Source of the DNA: CF-118 sp035689345
Lineage (GTDB): Bacteria; Chloroflexota; Dormibacteria; Dormibacterales; Dormibacteraceae
Direction: 5' to 3'
Assembly (NCBI GenBank): GCA_035689345.1
Contig: DASSLR010000036.1
Location: forward strand, 28,051 to 92,050
DNA length: 64,000 bases
Shown here: positions 50,801 to 57,970 of the stretch, piece by piece
Position numbering within the stretch: position 1 is the stretch's first letter
Layout: each line of letters begins with the position of its first letter
Notes under the pieces: model-generated
The model's input: only the letters and a program-made list of their open reading frames with translations
The model's database searches: none
What the model was told of the DNA's origin: nothing
Program-made: the position numbers and the translations under genes

Positions 50801-51835
50801 GTGGAGAGCGCCGCGGACCAGCTTCAGATCGACCTGGAGGGGTTCCCGAGCGAGGTACGCCCGATGCAGGCGGCTTCAGCCGAGGCGCCTTTCAGCTCGC
50901 CCGACTACGTGTTCGAGGTCAAGTGGGACGGCCTGCGCTGCCTACTGTTTCGCGACCCGCATGGGCGCGTGCACATCCACGATCGAGGGTTCAACGACCT
51001 CACCTCCGGCGTGCCCGAGGTGACCGCGGCCGCTTCACGCGTGCCCCCGGGCAGCGTGATCGACGGCGAGATCGTCGCCACCGACCGCGACGGCCGGCCC
51101 GACTATCACCGGCTACGCCAACGCCTCGCGGGTGGCGCGGCCATGCGCGAGCAGATTCCCGTCGCGTATCTCGCGTTCGACGCGCTGTACCTCGAGGAGA
51201 AGCCACTGCTCAAGCAGCCCGTCGTCAGGCGCCGCGCCCGGCTCCAGAAATCGGTCGAAGCCGGCGGCCACATCTTCGTGCCCGACCACATCGACGAGGA
51301 CGGCGTCGAGCTGTTCGAGGCTTGCCTCGAGCGCGGCCTCGAGGGCGTCGTCGCCAAGCACAAGCAGAGCCCCTACGTGCCGGGCCAGCGGAGCCCGTTC
51401 TGGCTCAAGGTGAAAGCCGTCAAGTCCGACGACTTCGTGGTCGTCGGCTGGATGGGCGAGCGGCTCTTCGACGCGCTGGTCGTGGGCTTCTACGAAGACG
51501 GGCGCCTGCTGCCCTGCGGAACCGTCGGTGGCGGATGGGACGACGAGGCCGCGGCCGTGATCCGGTCGAGGCTGGCCGAGCTGGCCACCGAGTCTTCGCC
51601 GCTCGAGCCGGCGCCGATCATGGTCAAACCGGTGCACTGGTGCCGGCCTGAGCTCGTGGTGAGCATCAGGTACTCGGAGTGGTCGCCCGACGGGACGCTG
51701 CGTTTCCCGATCTTCAACTCTTTGCGGCCCGAGGTCCACCCCGCCGAGGCGGTGCGCCACCGACCGCGCGTCGTGATCACGGGTCACGTCAAGCCGGGAT
51801 CCCTCGCCTATGACCTGACGCGCTTTCCCTTTTGA
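50801..51835 (+). CDS. ATP-dependent DNA ligase, LigD-like ligase domain only
   Basis: 344 residues from GTG 50801. Nucleotidyltransferase core with the adenylation motif VFEVKWDGLRCLLF (Lys about 42), VIDGEIVATD, YLAFDALYLE, LEGVVAKHKQSPYVPG and SPFWLKVKAVKSDDFVVVGW, then an OB-fold region. Polymerase and nuclease domains of full LigD are absent, so it is a LigC-like or split-LigD ligase. The paired Ku makes an NHEJ role likely. Followed immediately by an epimerase-like gene (TGATG overlap). Confidence 0.92.
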   Translation: MESAADQLQIDLEGFPSEVRPMQAASAEAPFSSPDYVFEVKWDGLRCLLFRDPHGRVHIHDRGFNDLTSGVPEVTAAASRVPPGSVIDGEIVATDRDGRPDYHRLRQRLAGGAAMREQIPVAYLAFDALYLEEKPLLKQPVVRRRARLQKSVEAGGHIFVPDHIDEDGVELFEACLERGLEGVVAKHKQSPYVPGQRSPFWLKVKAVKSDDFVVVGWMGERLFDALVVGFYEDGRLLPCGTVGGGWDDEAAAVIRSRLAELATESSPLEPAPIMVKPVHWCRPELVVSIRYSEWSPDGTLRFPIFNSLRPEVHPAEAVRHRPRVVITGHVKPGSLAYDLTRFPF

Positions 51836-52812
51836 TGGAGCAGGGTCGCCAGGCGGGCGTCGACTGCGTCACCGGAGCCTTCAGCTACACGGGTCGCTTC
51901 ATCGCGCGCCGGCTGCTGCACGACGGGCGGCGCGTGCGCACGCTCACCAATCACGCCCATCGCGCGGGAGCCGAGGACGTCGAGGCCGCGGTGGAGGTGG
52001 AGCCTCTGCGGTTCGACGATCGAGCGCGACTCGTGGCATCGCTGCGCGGCGTGGACGTGCTCTACAACACGTACTGGGTGCGCTTCCCGCACGCGGGGCT
52101 CGACTTCGACCTCGCGGTCGCGAACATTCGAATCCTCATCTCGGCGGCCGAGGCAGCGGGCGTGCGCAAGTTCGTGCACATCAGCGTGAGCAACCCCTCG
52201 GTCGACTCCCCACTGCCTTACTACGCGGGTAAGGCTCGCGCGGAAGAGTTGGTCCGCCAGTCGGCCCTCGAGTGGGCGATCGTGCGCCCAACCCTCGTGT
52301 TCGGGCCGGGAGACATCCTGGTCAACAACATCGCCTGGTTGCTCCGGCGCATGCCGGTGTTTGCAATCCCGGGCCTCGGCCATTACCGCCTGCAGCCCGT
52401 GGCCATCGAGGACGTCGCGGACATCGCCGTCACCGCCGCGCAGCACGCCGGCAACATCACGGTCGACGCCGCGGGTCCCGAGATCCTCACGTACGTCGAG
52501 CTCCTCGACCAGATCGCCATCGCGGTGCGGCGCCGGCCTCCGTTCCTTTACCTGCCACCTTCGCTGGTGATCTTCGCGGGCAAGGTCATGGGCCTCTTCC
52601 TGCGCGACGTGGTGCTGACGACGGAGGAGGTCAAAGGCCTGATGGCCGAGCTGCTCGTGTCGAGCGAACCCCCGCAAGGCATCCGTCGATTCGATGACTG
52701 GCTTCTCCGCGAGGCCGACACGATCGGCCGGACGTACGCCTCGGAGCTGGACCGCCATTTCCGGCGCGCGGGTCCGGCTACTCGAACGGGTCCTCGACCA
52801 GCTCAGCCCTGA
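51835..52812 (+). CDS. NAD(P)-binding Rossmann-fold protein (epimerase/NmrA-like)
   Basis: 325 residues from ATG 51835, overlapping the ligase stop. N-terminal VTGAFSYTGRFIARRLL is an atypical glycine motif of the atypical SDR group (NDUFA9/YwnB-type); FVHISVSNPSVDSPLPYYAGKARAEELVRQ carries the Tyr-x3-Lys pair. A C-terminal segment has ILTYVELLDQIAIAVRRRPPFLYLPPSL and a hydrophobic piece near 250-270. Substrate unknown; nothing ties it to end joining except cotranscription. Converges on yraN, overlapping it by 35 bp. Confidence 0.8.
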   Translation: MEQGRQAGVDCVTGAFSYTGRFIARRLLHDGRRVRTLTNHAHRAGAEDVEAAVEVEPLRFDDRARLVASLRGVDVLYNTYWVRFPHAGLDFDLAVANIRILISAAEAAGVRKFVHISVSNPSVDSPLPYYAGKARAEELVRQSALEWAIVRPTLVFGPGDILVNNIAWLLRRMPVFAIPGLGHYRLQPVAIEDVADIAVTAAQHAGNITVDAAGPEILTYVELLDQIAIAVRRRPPFLYLPPSLVIFAGKVMGLFLRDVVLTTEEVKGLMAELLVSSEPPQGIRRFDDWLLREADTIGRTYASELDRHFRRAGPATRTGPRPAQP

Positions 52813-53152
52813 AACCGCTCGCGGGATCGCCTGTGAGCCCGACCACCGCGAACCGGATCGGCCCGCGCCAGCCCGCCAGTGCGCGGTACTCCGCCGCCGC
52901 GGCGCGCAACGCTTTCTTCTTGCGCGGGCCGACCGCCTCCAGCGGCGTGCCGAACGCGTCCGTGCTGCGGGTCTTGACCTCCACGATCACGAGCTCCGAG
53001 CCACGCCGGCACAGGAGATCGATCTCCCCGCGACGGGCGGTGAATCCGGCGCCGACGACCTCGTAGCCTCGCTGCGTCAGCAGCTCGGCCGCCGCCCTCT
53101 CGCCGGCCTTCCCTAGTTCGCGGCTGCGATGAAGTCGCGGAAAGGCTGCCAG
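52778..53152 (-). CDS. yraN: YraN/UPF0102 family nuclease-like protein
   Basis: About 110-125 residues. GKAGERAAAELLTQRGYEVV, RRGEIDLLCRRGSELVIVEVKTRS and the K-rich PRKKKALRAAAAEYR stretch match the UPF0102 restriction-endonuclease-like fold with E-V-K catalytic-type residues. No ATG, GTG or TTG lies in frame upstream of the conserved part; CTG 53152 is the best placed codon and overlaps rnhB, and other non-canonical starts cannot be excluded. Follows rnhB as in many bacteria. Identity of the domain is sound, the exact start is not. Confidence 0.75.
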   Translation of the reverse strand: MAAFPRLHRSRELGKAGERAAAELLTQRGYEVVGAGFTARRGEIDLLCRRGSELVIVEVKTRSTDAFGTPLEAVGPRKKKALRAAAAEYRALAGWRGPIRFAVVGLTGDPASGFRAELVEDPFE

Positions 53153-53736
53153 GTGGTGCGGTGGATGGGGCTCGGTCCGAGCCGGAGGATCGCCAGCTTG
53201 TGCGCCCGGGTCGCGTAGCCCTTGTGGCCGGCGAAGCCGTAACCGGGGTACATGCGGTCGTAATCGATCATGGCCCGGTCCCGCGCGACCTTGGCGACGA
53301 TGCTCGCGGCCATGATCGACGCGCAGGTGCGGTCGCCCTTGACCACGGCCAGCTGCGGCAGAGGCGCGTGAGGCACGTCGAAGGCGTCGACCAGCAGGTA
53401 CTCGGCGGGCACTCCCAGGCCCGCGACCGCGCCCGCGGTGGCGAGCTGACGCGCTCGCGTCAGGCCGAGCGTGCACACCTGCACGTGGTCGACGGCGCAC
53501 ACGGAAACCGCCACGGCCTTGCGCCGGATGATCACGTCCAGCCGTTCGCGATCGGCGAACTTGAGCAGCTTCGAATCGTCGAGGCCCGAGATCTTCACCC
53601 CGATCGGCAGCACGACCGCGCCACCGACCACCGGGCCGGCGAGCGGTCCCATCCCCACCTCGTCGACCCCGGCCACGACCTGGTAGCCCATGGCGTTCGC
53701 CATGCGCTCGTAGCGCCAAAGCATCGGCCTGCCCAC
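53113..53736 (-). CDS. rnhB: Ribonuclease HII, divergent
   Basis: 207 residues. Removes single ribonucleotides and RNA of RNA/DNA hybrids. YQVVAGVDEVGMGPLAGPVVGGAVVLP contains the first two acidic residues but the conserved GRG motif reads GMG; LLVDAFDVPHAPLPQLAVVKGDRTCASIMAASIVAKVARDR and YDRMYPGYGFAGHKGYAT hold the other family blocks, with DAFDVPHAP replacing the usual VDG-type loop. So it is recognisable yet less typical. Sits between rplS and yraN in its standard place. Probably functional; altered ribonucleotide recognition is inference. Confidence 0.9.
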   Translation of the reverse strand: MGRPMLWRYERMANAMGYQVVAGVDEVGMGPLAGPVVGGAVVLPIGVKISGLDDSKLLKFADRERLDVIIRRKAVAVSVCAVDHVQVCTLGLTRARQLATAGAVAGLGVPAEYLLVDAFDVPHAPLPQLAVVKGDRTCASIMAASIVAKVARDRAMIDYDRMYPGYGFAGHKGYATRAHKLAILRLGPSPIHRTTWQPFRDFIAAAN

Positions 53737-53794
53737 TGGTCTCGGAGATTACCGGCGAACCGGCTCTCGCCTCAAGTGGTCGTTAACAGGGCCG

Positions 53795-54214
53795 CTAGGA
53801 CTCTTCCTGCTCTTCTTCTGTCTCGGCCGCTGCTTCGGCCTCGGGCTCCTCGCCGGCCGCGGCCGTCACGGCGCCGCGCCGCTCGCGGATGCGCGCGCCC
53901 TTGCCCACCTTGCCGCGCAGGTAGTAGAGCCGGCCCTGGCGCACGTCGCCGTGCCGGAGCACGTCGATCTTGTCGATGCGGGGCGAGTGCACGAGAAACG
54001 TGCGCTCGACGCCGACGCCGTGGGTCACACGTCGCACCGTGAAGTTCTGGCGCAGTCCGCCGCCCGTCACGCGAATGACAGTGCCCTCGAACACCTGGAT
54101 GCGTTCGCGCGTGCCCTCGACCACCTTGGCGTGCACCTTGACGGTGTCGCCGGCGCGGAGCGCTGGCACCTTTGCCTTCTGCTGCTCTTTCTCGAGCTGC
54201 TGGATGACGTTCAT
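53795..54214 (-). CDS. rplS: 50S ribosomal protein L19
   Basis: 139 residues. L19 core is plain (FRAGDTVKVHAKVVEGTRERIQVFEG-type start, GVGVERTFLVHSPRIDKIDVLRHGDVRQGRLYYLRG) and then a Glu/Ala-rich acidic tail of about 25 residues (EEPEAEAAAETEEEQEES). GAGGAGA is a strong Shine-Dalgarno. A TATAAA hexamer preceded by TG in the trmD-rplS gap may add an internal promoter. Standard position after trmD. Confidence 0.96.
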   Translation of the reverse strand: MNVIQQLEKEQQKAKVPALRAGDTVKVHAKVVEGTRERIQVFEGTVIRVTGGGLRQNFTVRRVTHGVGVERTFLVHSPRIDKIDVLRHGDVRQGRLYYLRGKVGKGARIRERRGAVTAAAGEEPEAEAAAETEEEQEES

Positions 54215-54239
54215 TTCAAAGTCTCCTCGTGGATTTATA

Positions 54240-54905
54240 TCAGTGCCGCTGCGCGCTCTGCGCGTGGCGCTGAGCAGCTTGCTGCTTGCGCCACTGGCGG
54301 ATGCGGGAGTGATCGCCGGAAAGCAGGACCTCCGGGACGCGCATGCCCCGGAACTCCGCCGGGCGCGTGAACTGGGGACAGCCCGCGAGCTCGCCCGTGA
54401 AACTGTCGTTCTCGAGCGAGCTCGGGTCGCCCACGACGCCGGGCACGAGCCGGGCCACCGCGTCGATCAGCACCATGGCCGGGATCTCCGCGCCGCTGAC
54501 GACGTAGTCGCCGATCGACACCTCGCGTGCCGACAGCCCGGTGCGGACGCGGTCGTCGACGCCCTCGTAGCGGCCGCACACGATGATCAGGCCGGGCTGG
54601 CGCGCCAGCTCCTCGGCGAGCCGCTGGTCCAGGCGCTCCCCCCATGGCTCCATGAGGATCACGGGACCGGGGTTGTCCAGCATCACGCTCTCCACGGCCT
54701 CGAAGATCGGCTCGGGCTTGAGGACCATGCCGGGCCCGCCTCCGAACGGCACGTCGTCGACCTGACGGTGCCGGTCGTGGGTGTAGTCGCGCAGGTCGTG
54801 CGCGTGGAGCTCGACAACGCCCTTGGCCATGGCGCGGCCGACGACGCCGTGCTCGAAAGCCGGCGCGAACATCCCGGGGAAGATCGTCACCACGTCGAAT
54901 CGCAT
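54240..54905 (-). CDS. trmD: tRNA (guanine-N1)-methyltransferase
   Basis: 221 residues. SPOUT methyltransferase making m1G37. FDVVTIFPGMFAPAFEHGVVGRA, PFGGGPGMVLKPEPIFEA, IVCGRYEGVDDRV, and EVSIGDYVVSGAEIPAMVLIDA show the trefoil-knot SAM site. Ends with a His/Gln-rich tail (about 200-221). Follows rimM by 3 bp. Confidence 0.97.
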   Translation of the reverse strand: MRFDVVTIFPGMFAPAFEHGVVGRAMAKGVVELHAHDLRDYTHDRHRQVDDVPFGGGPGMVLKPEPIFEAVESVMLDNPGPVILMEPWGERLDQRLAEELARQPGLIIVCGRYEGVDDRVRTGLSAREVSIGDYVVSGAEIPAMVLIDAVARLVPGVVGDPSSLENDSFTGELAGCPQFTRPAEFRGMRVPEVLLSGDHSRIRQWRKQQAAQRHAQSAQRH

Positions 54906-54908
54906 GAC

Positions 54909-55403
54909 TTACTTCGCGTCCTCGACGTTCATGAGCCAGTTGGCCACGGTGATGACCTTCGCCTCGAGATCGACGTTCAGCACCGCGTCGCGCGTGGCGG
55001 GGATCAGGTGCTCGACCTGTCCCTGGCGGCTCACCCACACGTCGTTGGCGGGCTTCTCCAGCACCTCTTCCAGCAAGCCGAGGGCGTCTCCCGACGCGGT
55101 CACGACTTCCAGCCCGATCAGCTGGTGGTGGTAATAGCGACCCTCGCCCGCAGGACGGCCGGCGTGCTCGCCGACCTCCAGGTAGCGGCCGCGATACAGC
55201 TCGGCCACGGTCCGATTGTCGATGCCGGCGAGCTTCACGACCAGGCCGCCTCCCGCCTGGCGGCTCCACTCCACCCTTCGCTCGGCGCCGTCGAGGAGCA
55301 GGGTCGACCCTCGATCGAAGCGGTCGGCGAAATCTGTCAAGGGCACGACCTTGACAGCACCGTCGACTCCGAAAGGGGAAGCGACCTGACCCACGCGAAT
55401 CAC
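54909..55403 (-). CDS. rimM: 16S rRNA processing factor RimM
   Basis: 164 residues. N-terminal RimM beta-barrel (IRVGQVASPFGVDGAVKVVPLTDFADRF) and C-terminal PRC barrel (YYHHQLIGLEVVTASGDALG, LIPATRDAVLNVDLEAKVI). Assists 30S head assembly with S19. Its 5' end overlaps the KH gene stop by 4 bp. Normal length for the family. Confidence 0.95.
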   Translation of the reverse strand: MIRVGQVASPFGVDGAVKVVPLTDFADRFDRGSTLLLDGAERRVEWSRQAGGGLVVKLAGIDNRTVAELYRGRYLEVGEHAGRPAGEGRYYHHQLIGLEVVTASGDALGLLEEVLEKPANDVWVSRQGQVEHLIPATRDAVLNVDLEAKVITVANWLMNVEDAK

Positions 55404-55753
55404 CTCGGCGGGTTGGCCAGGTCCACGAACACGCGCTTGCGGTCACGCATCGAAGCCACACGCACCAGCGTGCGGATCGCCTCGATGTTGCGGCCCGCCT
55501 TGCCGATGAACCTGCCGACGTCGCCGTCGGCGAGCTTCACCTTGATCGCAACCGTGCCACCGCCGCGCTCGAACGATTCGACGTGGACCTCATCGGGTTT
55601 CTCGGCGAGGGACTTCGCCACGTACTCGACCAGGGCCCGGTAGTCGATGCTCGGCCCCGACGGTCCCTCGCGCCTGTAGCTCCCGCGGTTGTAGCCACCG
55701 CGGCCGCCGTCACGCCGAGGCGGTCGACTTGCGCGTCTCTGCAAATCGCTCAA
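55400..55753 (-). CDS. khpA: KhpA-like KH-domain RNA-binding protein
   Basis: 117 residues from TTG 55753, which overlaps rpsP by 44 bp; a second TTG three codons later is an alternative. A basic Arg/Gly-rich N-terminus (RRASRPPRRDGGRGGYNRG) precedes the single KH domain, with DVGRFIGKAGRNIEAIRTLVRVA carrying the GxxG loop. YlqC/KhpA in Firmicutes binds RNA with KhpB and influences cell division. The Arg/Gly-rich extension is not usual for the short family and may extend RNA contact. Confidence 0.88.
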   Translation of the reverse strand: MSDLQRRASRPPRRDGGRGGYNRGSYRREGPSGPSIDYRALVEYVAKSLAEKPDEVHVESFERGGGTVAIKVKLADGDVGRFIGKAGRNIEAIRTLVRVASMRDRKRVFVDLANPPR

Positions 55754-55988
55754 GGATCCCCTCCCGCTTCAAAAGGCTCCGCGCCGCCTCGCTGGGCTGG
55801 GCGCCCTGCTGCAGCCAGCGCACGACCTTGTCGACGTCGATCTTGACCTTCACCGGGTCCGTCATGGGGTCGTAGTAGCCGAGGTGCTCGATGAACCGCC
55901 CGTCACGCGGCGAGCGGGCGTCCGCGACCACCAACCGATAGAACGGATGCTGCTTCGCGCCCATCCGTCGAAGCCTGATCTTTACCAA
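55710..55988 (-). CDS. rpsP: 30S ribosomal protein S16
   Basis: 92 residues. MVKIRLRRMGAKQHPFYRLVV and DPMTDPVKVKIDVDKVVRWLQQGAQPSEAARSLL are diagnostic. Follows ffh with a 7-bp overlap. Normal family size. Confidence 0.97.
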   Translation of the reverse strand: MVKIRLRRMGAKQHPFYRLVVADARSPRDGRFIEHLGYYDPMTDPVKVKIDVDKVVRWLQQGAQPSEAARSLLKREGILERFAETRKSTASA

Positions 55989-57328
55989 TTGCCTCCTCCT
56001 TGACCGAAAAGCCGGGGCAGCCCGGCGAGTCCGCGCTGTTGGGGCCGGCCCATCTGCCGGGCCAGCTTCTGCATGGCGTCCCTGGCTTTCAGGACGCGGT
56101 TCACGTCCGCCGGCTGGGTGCCGCTGCCGCGGGCGATGCGGCGCTTGCGAGCTCCGTCGATCAGCTCCGGCCGCGCCCGTTCACGCGGCGTCATGGAAAG
56201 GATGATCGCCTCCATCCGGCCGATCTCCTTTTCGGTGTCCTGGCCGGCGACCTGCGATTTCAACGCCGAACCGCCGGGAAGCATGTCGAGCACGCCTTCC
56301 AGCGAGCCCATCTTGCGCAGCTGCCGGATCTGGGTCAGGAAGTCCTCGAAGGTGAGCTGGCCCGCGCGGAGCTTGCGCTCGACCTCGGCCGCCTGCTGTT
56401 TGTCGACGGCCTGCTCGGCCTTCTCGATCAGCGATAGGACGTCGCCCATGCCCAGGATCCGCGAAGCCACCCGGTCCGCCTGCAACACCTCGAGATCGGC
56501 CGGCTTCTCGCCGGTGCCCGCGAAGCGTATGGACTGGCCGGTGGCCACGCGCAGCGACAGCGCGGCGCCGCCCCTCGCGTCGCCGTCGAGCTTGGTGAGG
56601 ATGACGCCGTCCAGGCCCACCTTCTGGCCGAACGCCTCGCCGAGCTTCACGGCGTCCTGCCCCGTCATCGCGTCGGCCACGAGCAGGGTTTCGGTCACAG
56701 GCACCGCGGCCTTCAGACGGACGAGCTCGTCCATCAGCTCCTCGTCGGCGTGCAGCCGGCCGGCGGTGTCCAGGATCACGAAGTCGGCACCCGTGCGAGC
56801 GGCTTCGTCCAGGGCTGCCGCGGCGATGGCCTCGACGCGACCCGTCCCCGAGTGAAATGGAACGTTCTCGCGCTGGGCAAGGGTCTGCAGCTGCTCGACC
56901 GCGGCCGGCCGGCGCAGGTCGAGACCGACGACGATCGGCCGGTGGCGCTCGCGTCGGGCGAACAGCGCGAGTTTGACGGCCGAGGTCGTCTTGCCGGATC
57001 CCTGCAGGCCTACGAGCATGACCACCGTGGGCGGGGCGCTCGCGTACCGAAGACCCGTCGCGGTCCCACCAAGGAGCACCACGAGCTCGTCGTGCACGGC
57101 CTTGACGACCTGCTGCGGCGCGGTGAGCCCCGGTGAGATCTCGACACCGGTCAGCCGGGCGCGCACTCCCTCCACGAACTGCTTGACCACCTTGAAGTTC
57201 ACGTCGGCCTCGAGCAGCGCGAGGCGGACCTCGCGCAGCGCGGCGTCGACGTCCTCGGCCCGCAACACTCCGCGCCCGCTGATCTTGCGCAGCGCCTCCG
57301 TGAGGCGAGCCGACAGGGTCTCGAACAT
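55982..57328 (-). CDS. ffh: Signal recognition particle protein Ffh
   Basis: 448 residues. N and G domains with MLVGLQGSGKTTSAVKLALFARR near 106, LDTAGRLHADEELMDEL and LTKLDGDARGGAALSL; the M domain from about 310 carries GSLEGVLDMLPG, SMTPRERARPELIDGARKRRIARGSG and ends in a Gly-rich tail LFGQGGGNW. Delivers membrane proteins with SRP RNA, not found in this window. One-base overlap with ylxM, the standard pair. Confidence 0.97.
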   Translation of the reverse strand: MFETLSARLTEALRKISGRGVLRAEDVDAALREVRLALLEADVNFKVVKQFVEGVRARLTGVEISPGLTAPQQVVKAVHDELVVLLGGTATGLRYASAPPTVVMLVGLQGSGKTTSAVKLALFARRERHRPIVVGLDLRRPAAVEQLQTLAQRENVPFHSGTGRVEAIAAAALDEAARTGADFVILDTAGRLHADEELMDELVRLKAAVPVTETLLVADAMTGQDAVKLGEAFGQKVGLDGVILTKLDGDARGGAALSLRVATGQSIRFAGTGEKPADLEVLQADRVASRILGMGDVLSLIEKAEQAVDKQQAAEVERKLRAGQLTFEDFLTQIRQLRKMGSLEGVLDMLPGGSALKSQVAGQDTEKEIGRMEAIILSMTPRERARPELIDGARKRRIARGSGTQPADVNRVLKARDAMQKLARQMGRPQQRGLAGLPRLFGQGGGNW

Positions 57329-57645
57329 CAGGCCGACAGTCTCGCCATGCGCCGCCGCAGTCCGGCGATGTCTTTCTCGAGCGCCTCGATGGTCCGCTTG
57401 CGCCGCTGGGCTTCGGCCAGCAGGCCGAGCCGTCGCTCATACTCCTGCAGCGCGCGTGTCGAGCGGCGCACGAGGTCGTGCACCGCGGAGCGCGATGTGC
57501 CCTCGTGCTCGGCGATCTCCGCCAGCGACCAGTCGCTGCGCAGGTACAGGTCGAGAATGACGCGCTGGTGGTCGGTCAGGAGCGATCCGTAACGCTCGTA
57601 CAGGGCCAGCGAGCGTCCTCGCGCCTGGAGTCTGTCAAGTGCCAC
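57328..57645 (-). CDS. ylxM: YlxM/p13-like HTH protein
   Basis: 105 residues from GTG 57645. Sigma-70 region 4-like helix-turn-helix, with LTDHQRVILDLYLRSDWSLAEIAEHEGTSRSAVHDLVRR, then a helical tail (about 70-105). YlxM stands before ffh in many Gram-positives and modulates the SRP complex. Its GTG lies in the loop between the arms of a perfect 9-bp inverted repeat and has no Shine-Dalgarno, so translation or transcription may be controlled there. Confidence 0.85.
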   Translation of the reverse strand: MALDRLQARGRSLALYERYGSLLTDHQRVILDLYLRSDWSLAEIAEHEGTSRSAVHDLVRRSTRALQEYERRLGLLAEAQRRKRTIEALEKDIAGLRRRMARLSA

Positions 57646-57655
57646 TACTTGACAG
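57632..57655. promoter_or_regulatory. 9-bp inverted repeat over the ylxM start
   Basis: CTGTCAAGT (57632-57640), six bases, ACTTGACAG (57647-57655). The spacer contains the ylxM GTG. The same arms include a TTGACA hexamer reading toward the Lrp-like gene on the plus strand, 13 bases before its TATGAT box, too close for a standard -35. An operator for a dimeric regulator or a start-codon hairpin are both possible. Confidence 0.55.
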
Positions 57656-57667
57656 CTTACCAGAGCT

Positions 57668-57673
57668 TATGAT
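57668..57673 (+). promoter_or_regulatory. -10 box of the Lrp-ligand-domain gene
   Basis: TATGAT, 5 of 6 to the -10 consensus, ends six bases before the GTG start at 57680. Transcription would start at the GTG, a leaderless transcript. Confidence 0.5.
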
Positions 57674-57679
57674 CGAGTC

Positions 57680-57970
57680 GTGCTGACCGCCTTCATCCTG
57701 ATCAAGTCGTCGCGCGAGGGCCTGACCAGCCTCGGGCCCCACCTCGCCGACATCGCGGGCGTCGCCGAGGTCTACACGGTGACGGGCGACTGGGACTTCA
57801 TCGCCATCGCACGCGTGCGCGAGCACGAGGAGCTCGCCGAGGTGGTGACGCGGCGGCTCACGCAGCTCAAGGGCATCGACAAGACCCAGACCATGGTGGC
57901 CTTCCAGCAGTTCTCGGCTCATGACCTCGAGGCCATGTTCGGCCTCGGCCTGGAAGACAAGCAGAGCTGA
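57680..57970 (+). CDS. Lrp/AsnC ligand-binding (RAM) domain protein without HTH
   Basis: 96 residues from GTG 57680. TAFILIKSSREGLTSLGPHLADIAGVAEVYTVTGDWDFIAIARV is the ferredoxin-like RAM domain that binds amino acids in Lrp/AsnC regulators. The DNA-binding domain is absent and no truncated HTH reading frame precedes it, so it is the stand-alone SiaA-type form. Effector unknown. Followed by an overlapping inositol-phosphatase-like gene. Confidence 0.85.
   Translation: MLTAFILIKSSREGLTSLGPHLADIAGVAEVYTVTGDWDFIAIARVREHEELAEVVTRRLTQLKGIDKTQTMVAFQQFSAHDLEAMFGLGLEDKQS

Noticed and set aside
57649..57673. TTGACA and TATGAT as a standard sigma-70 promoter
   Set aside because: The spacer is only 13 bases; the TTGACA is better explained as part of the inverted repeat.
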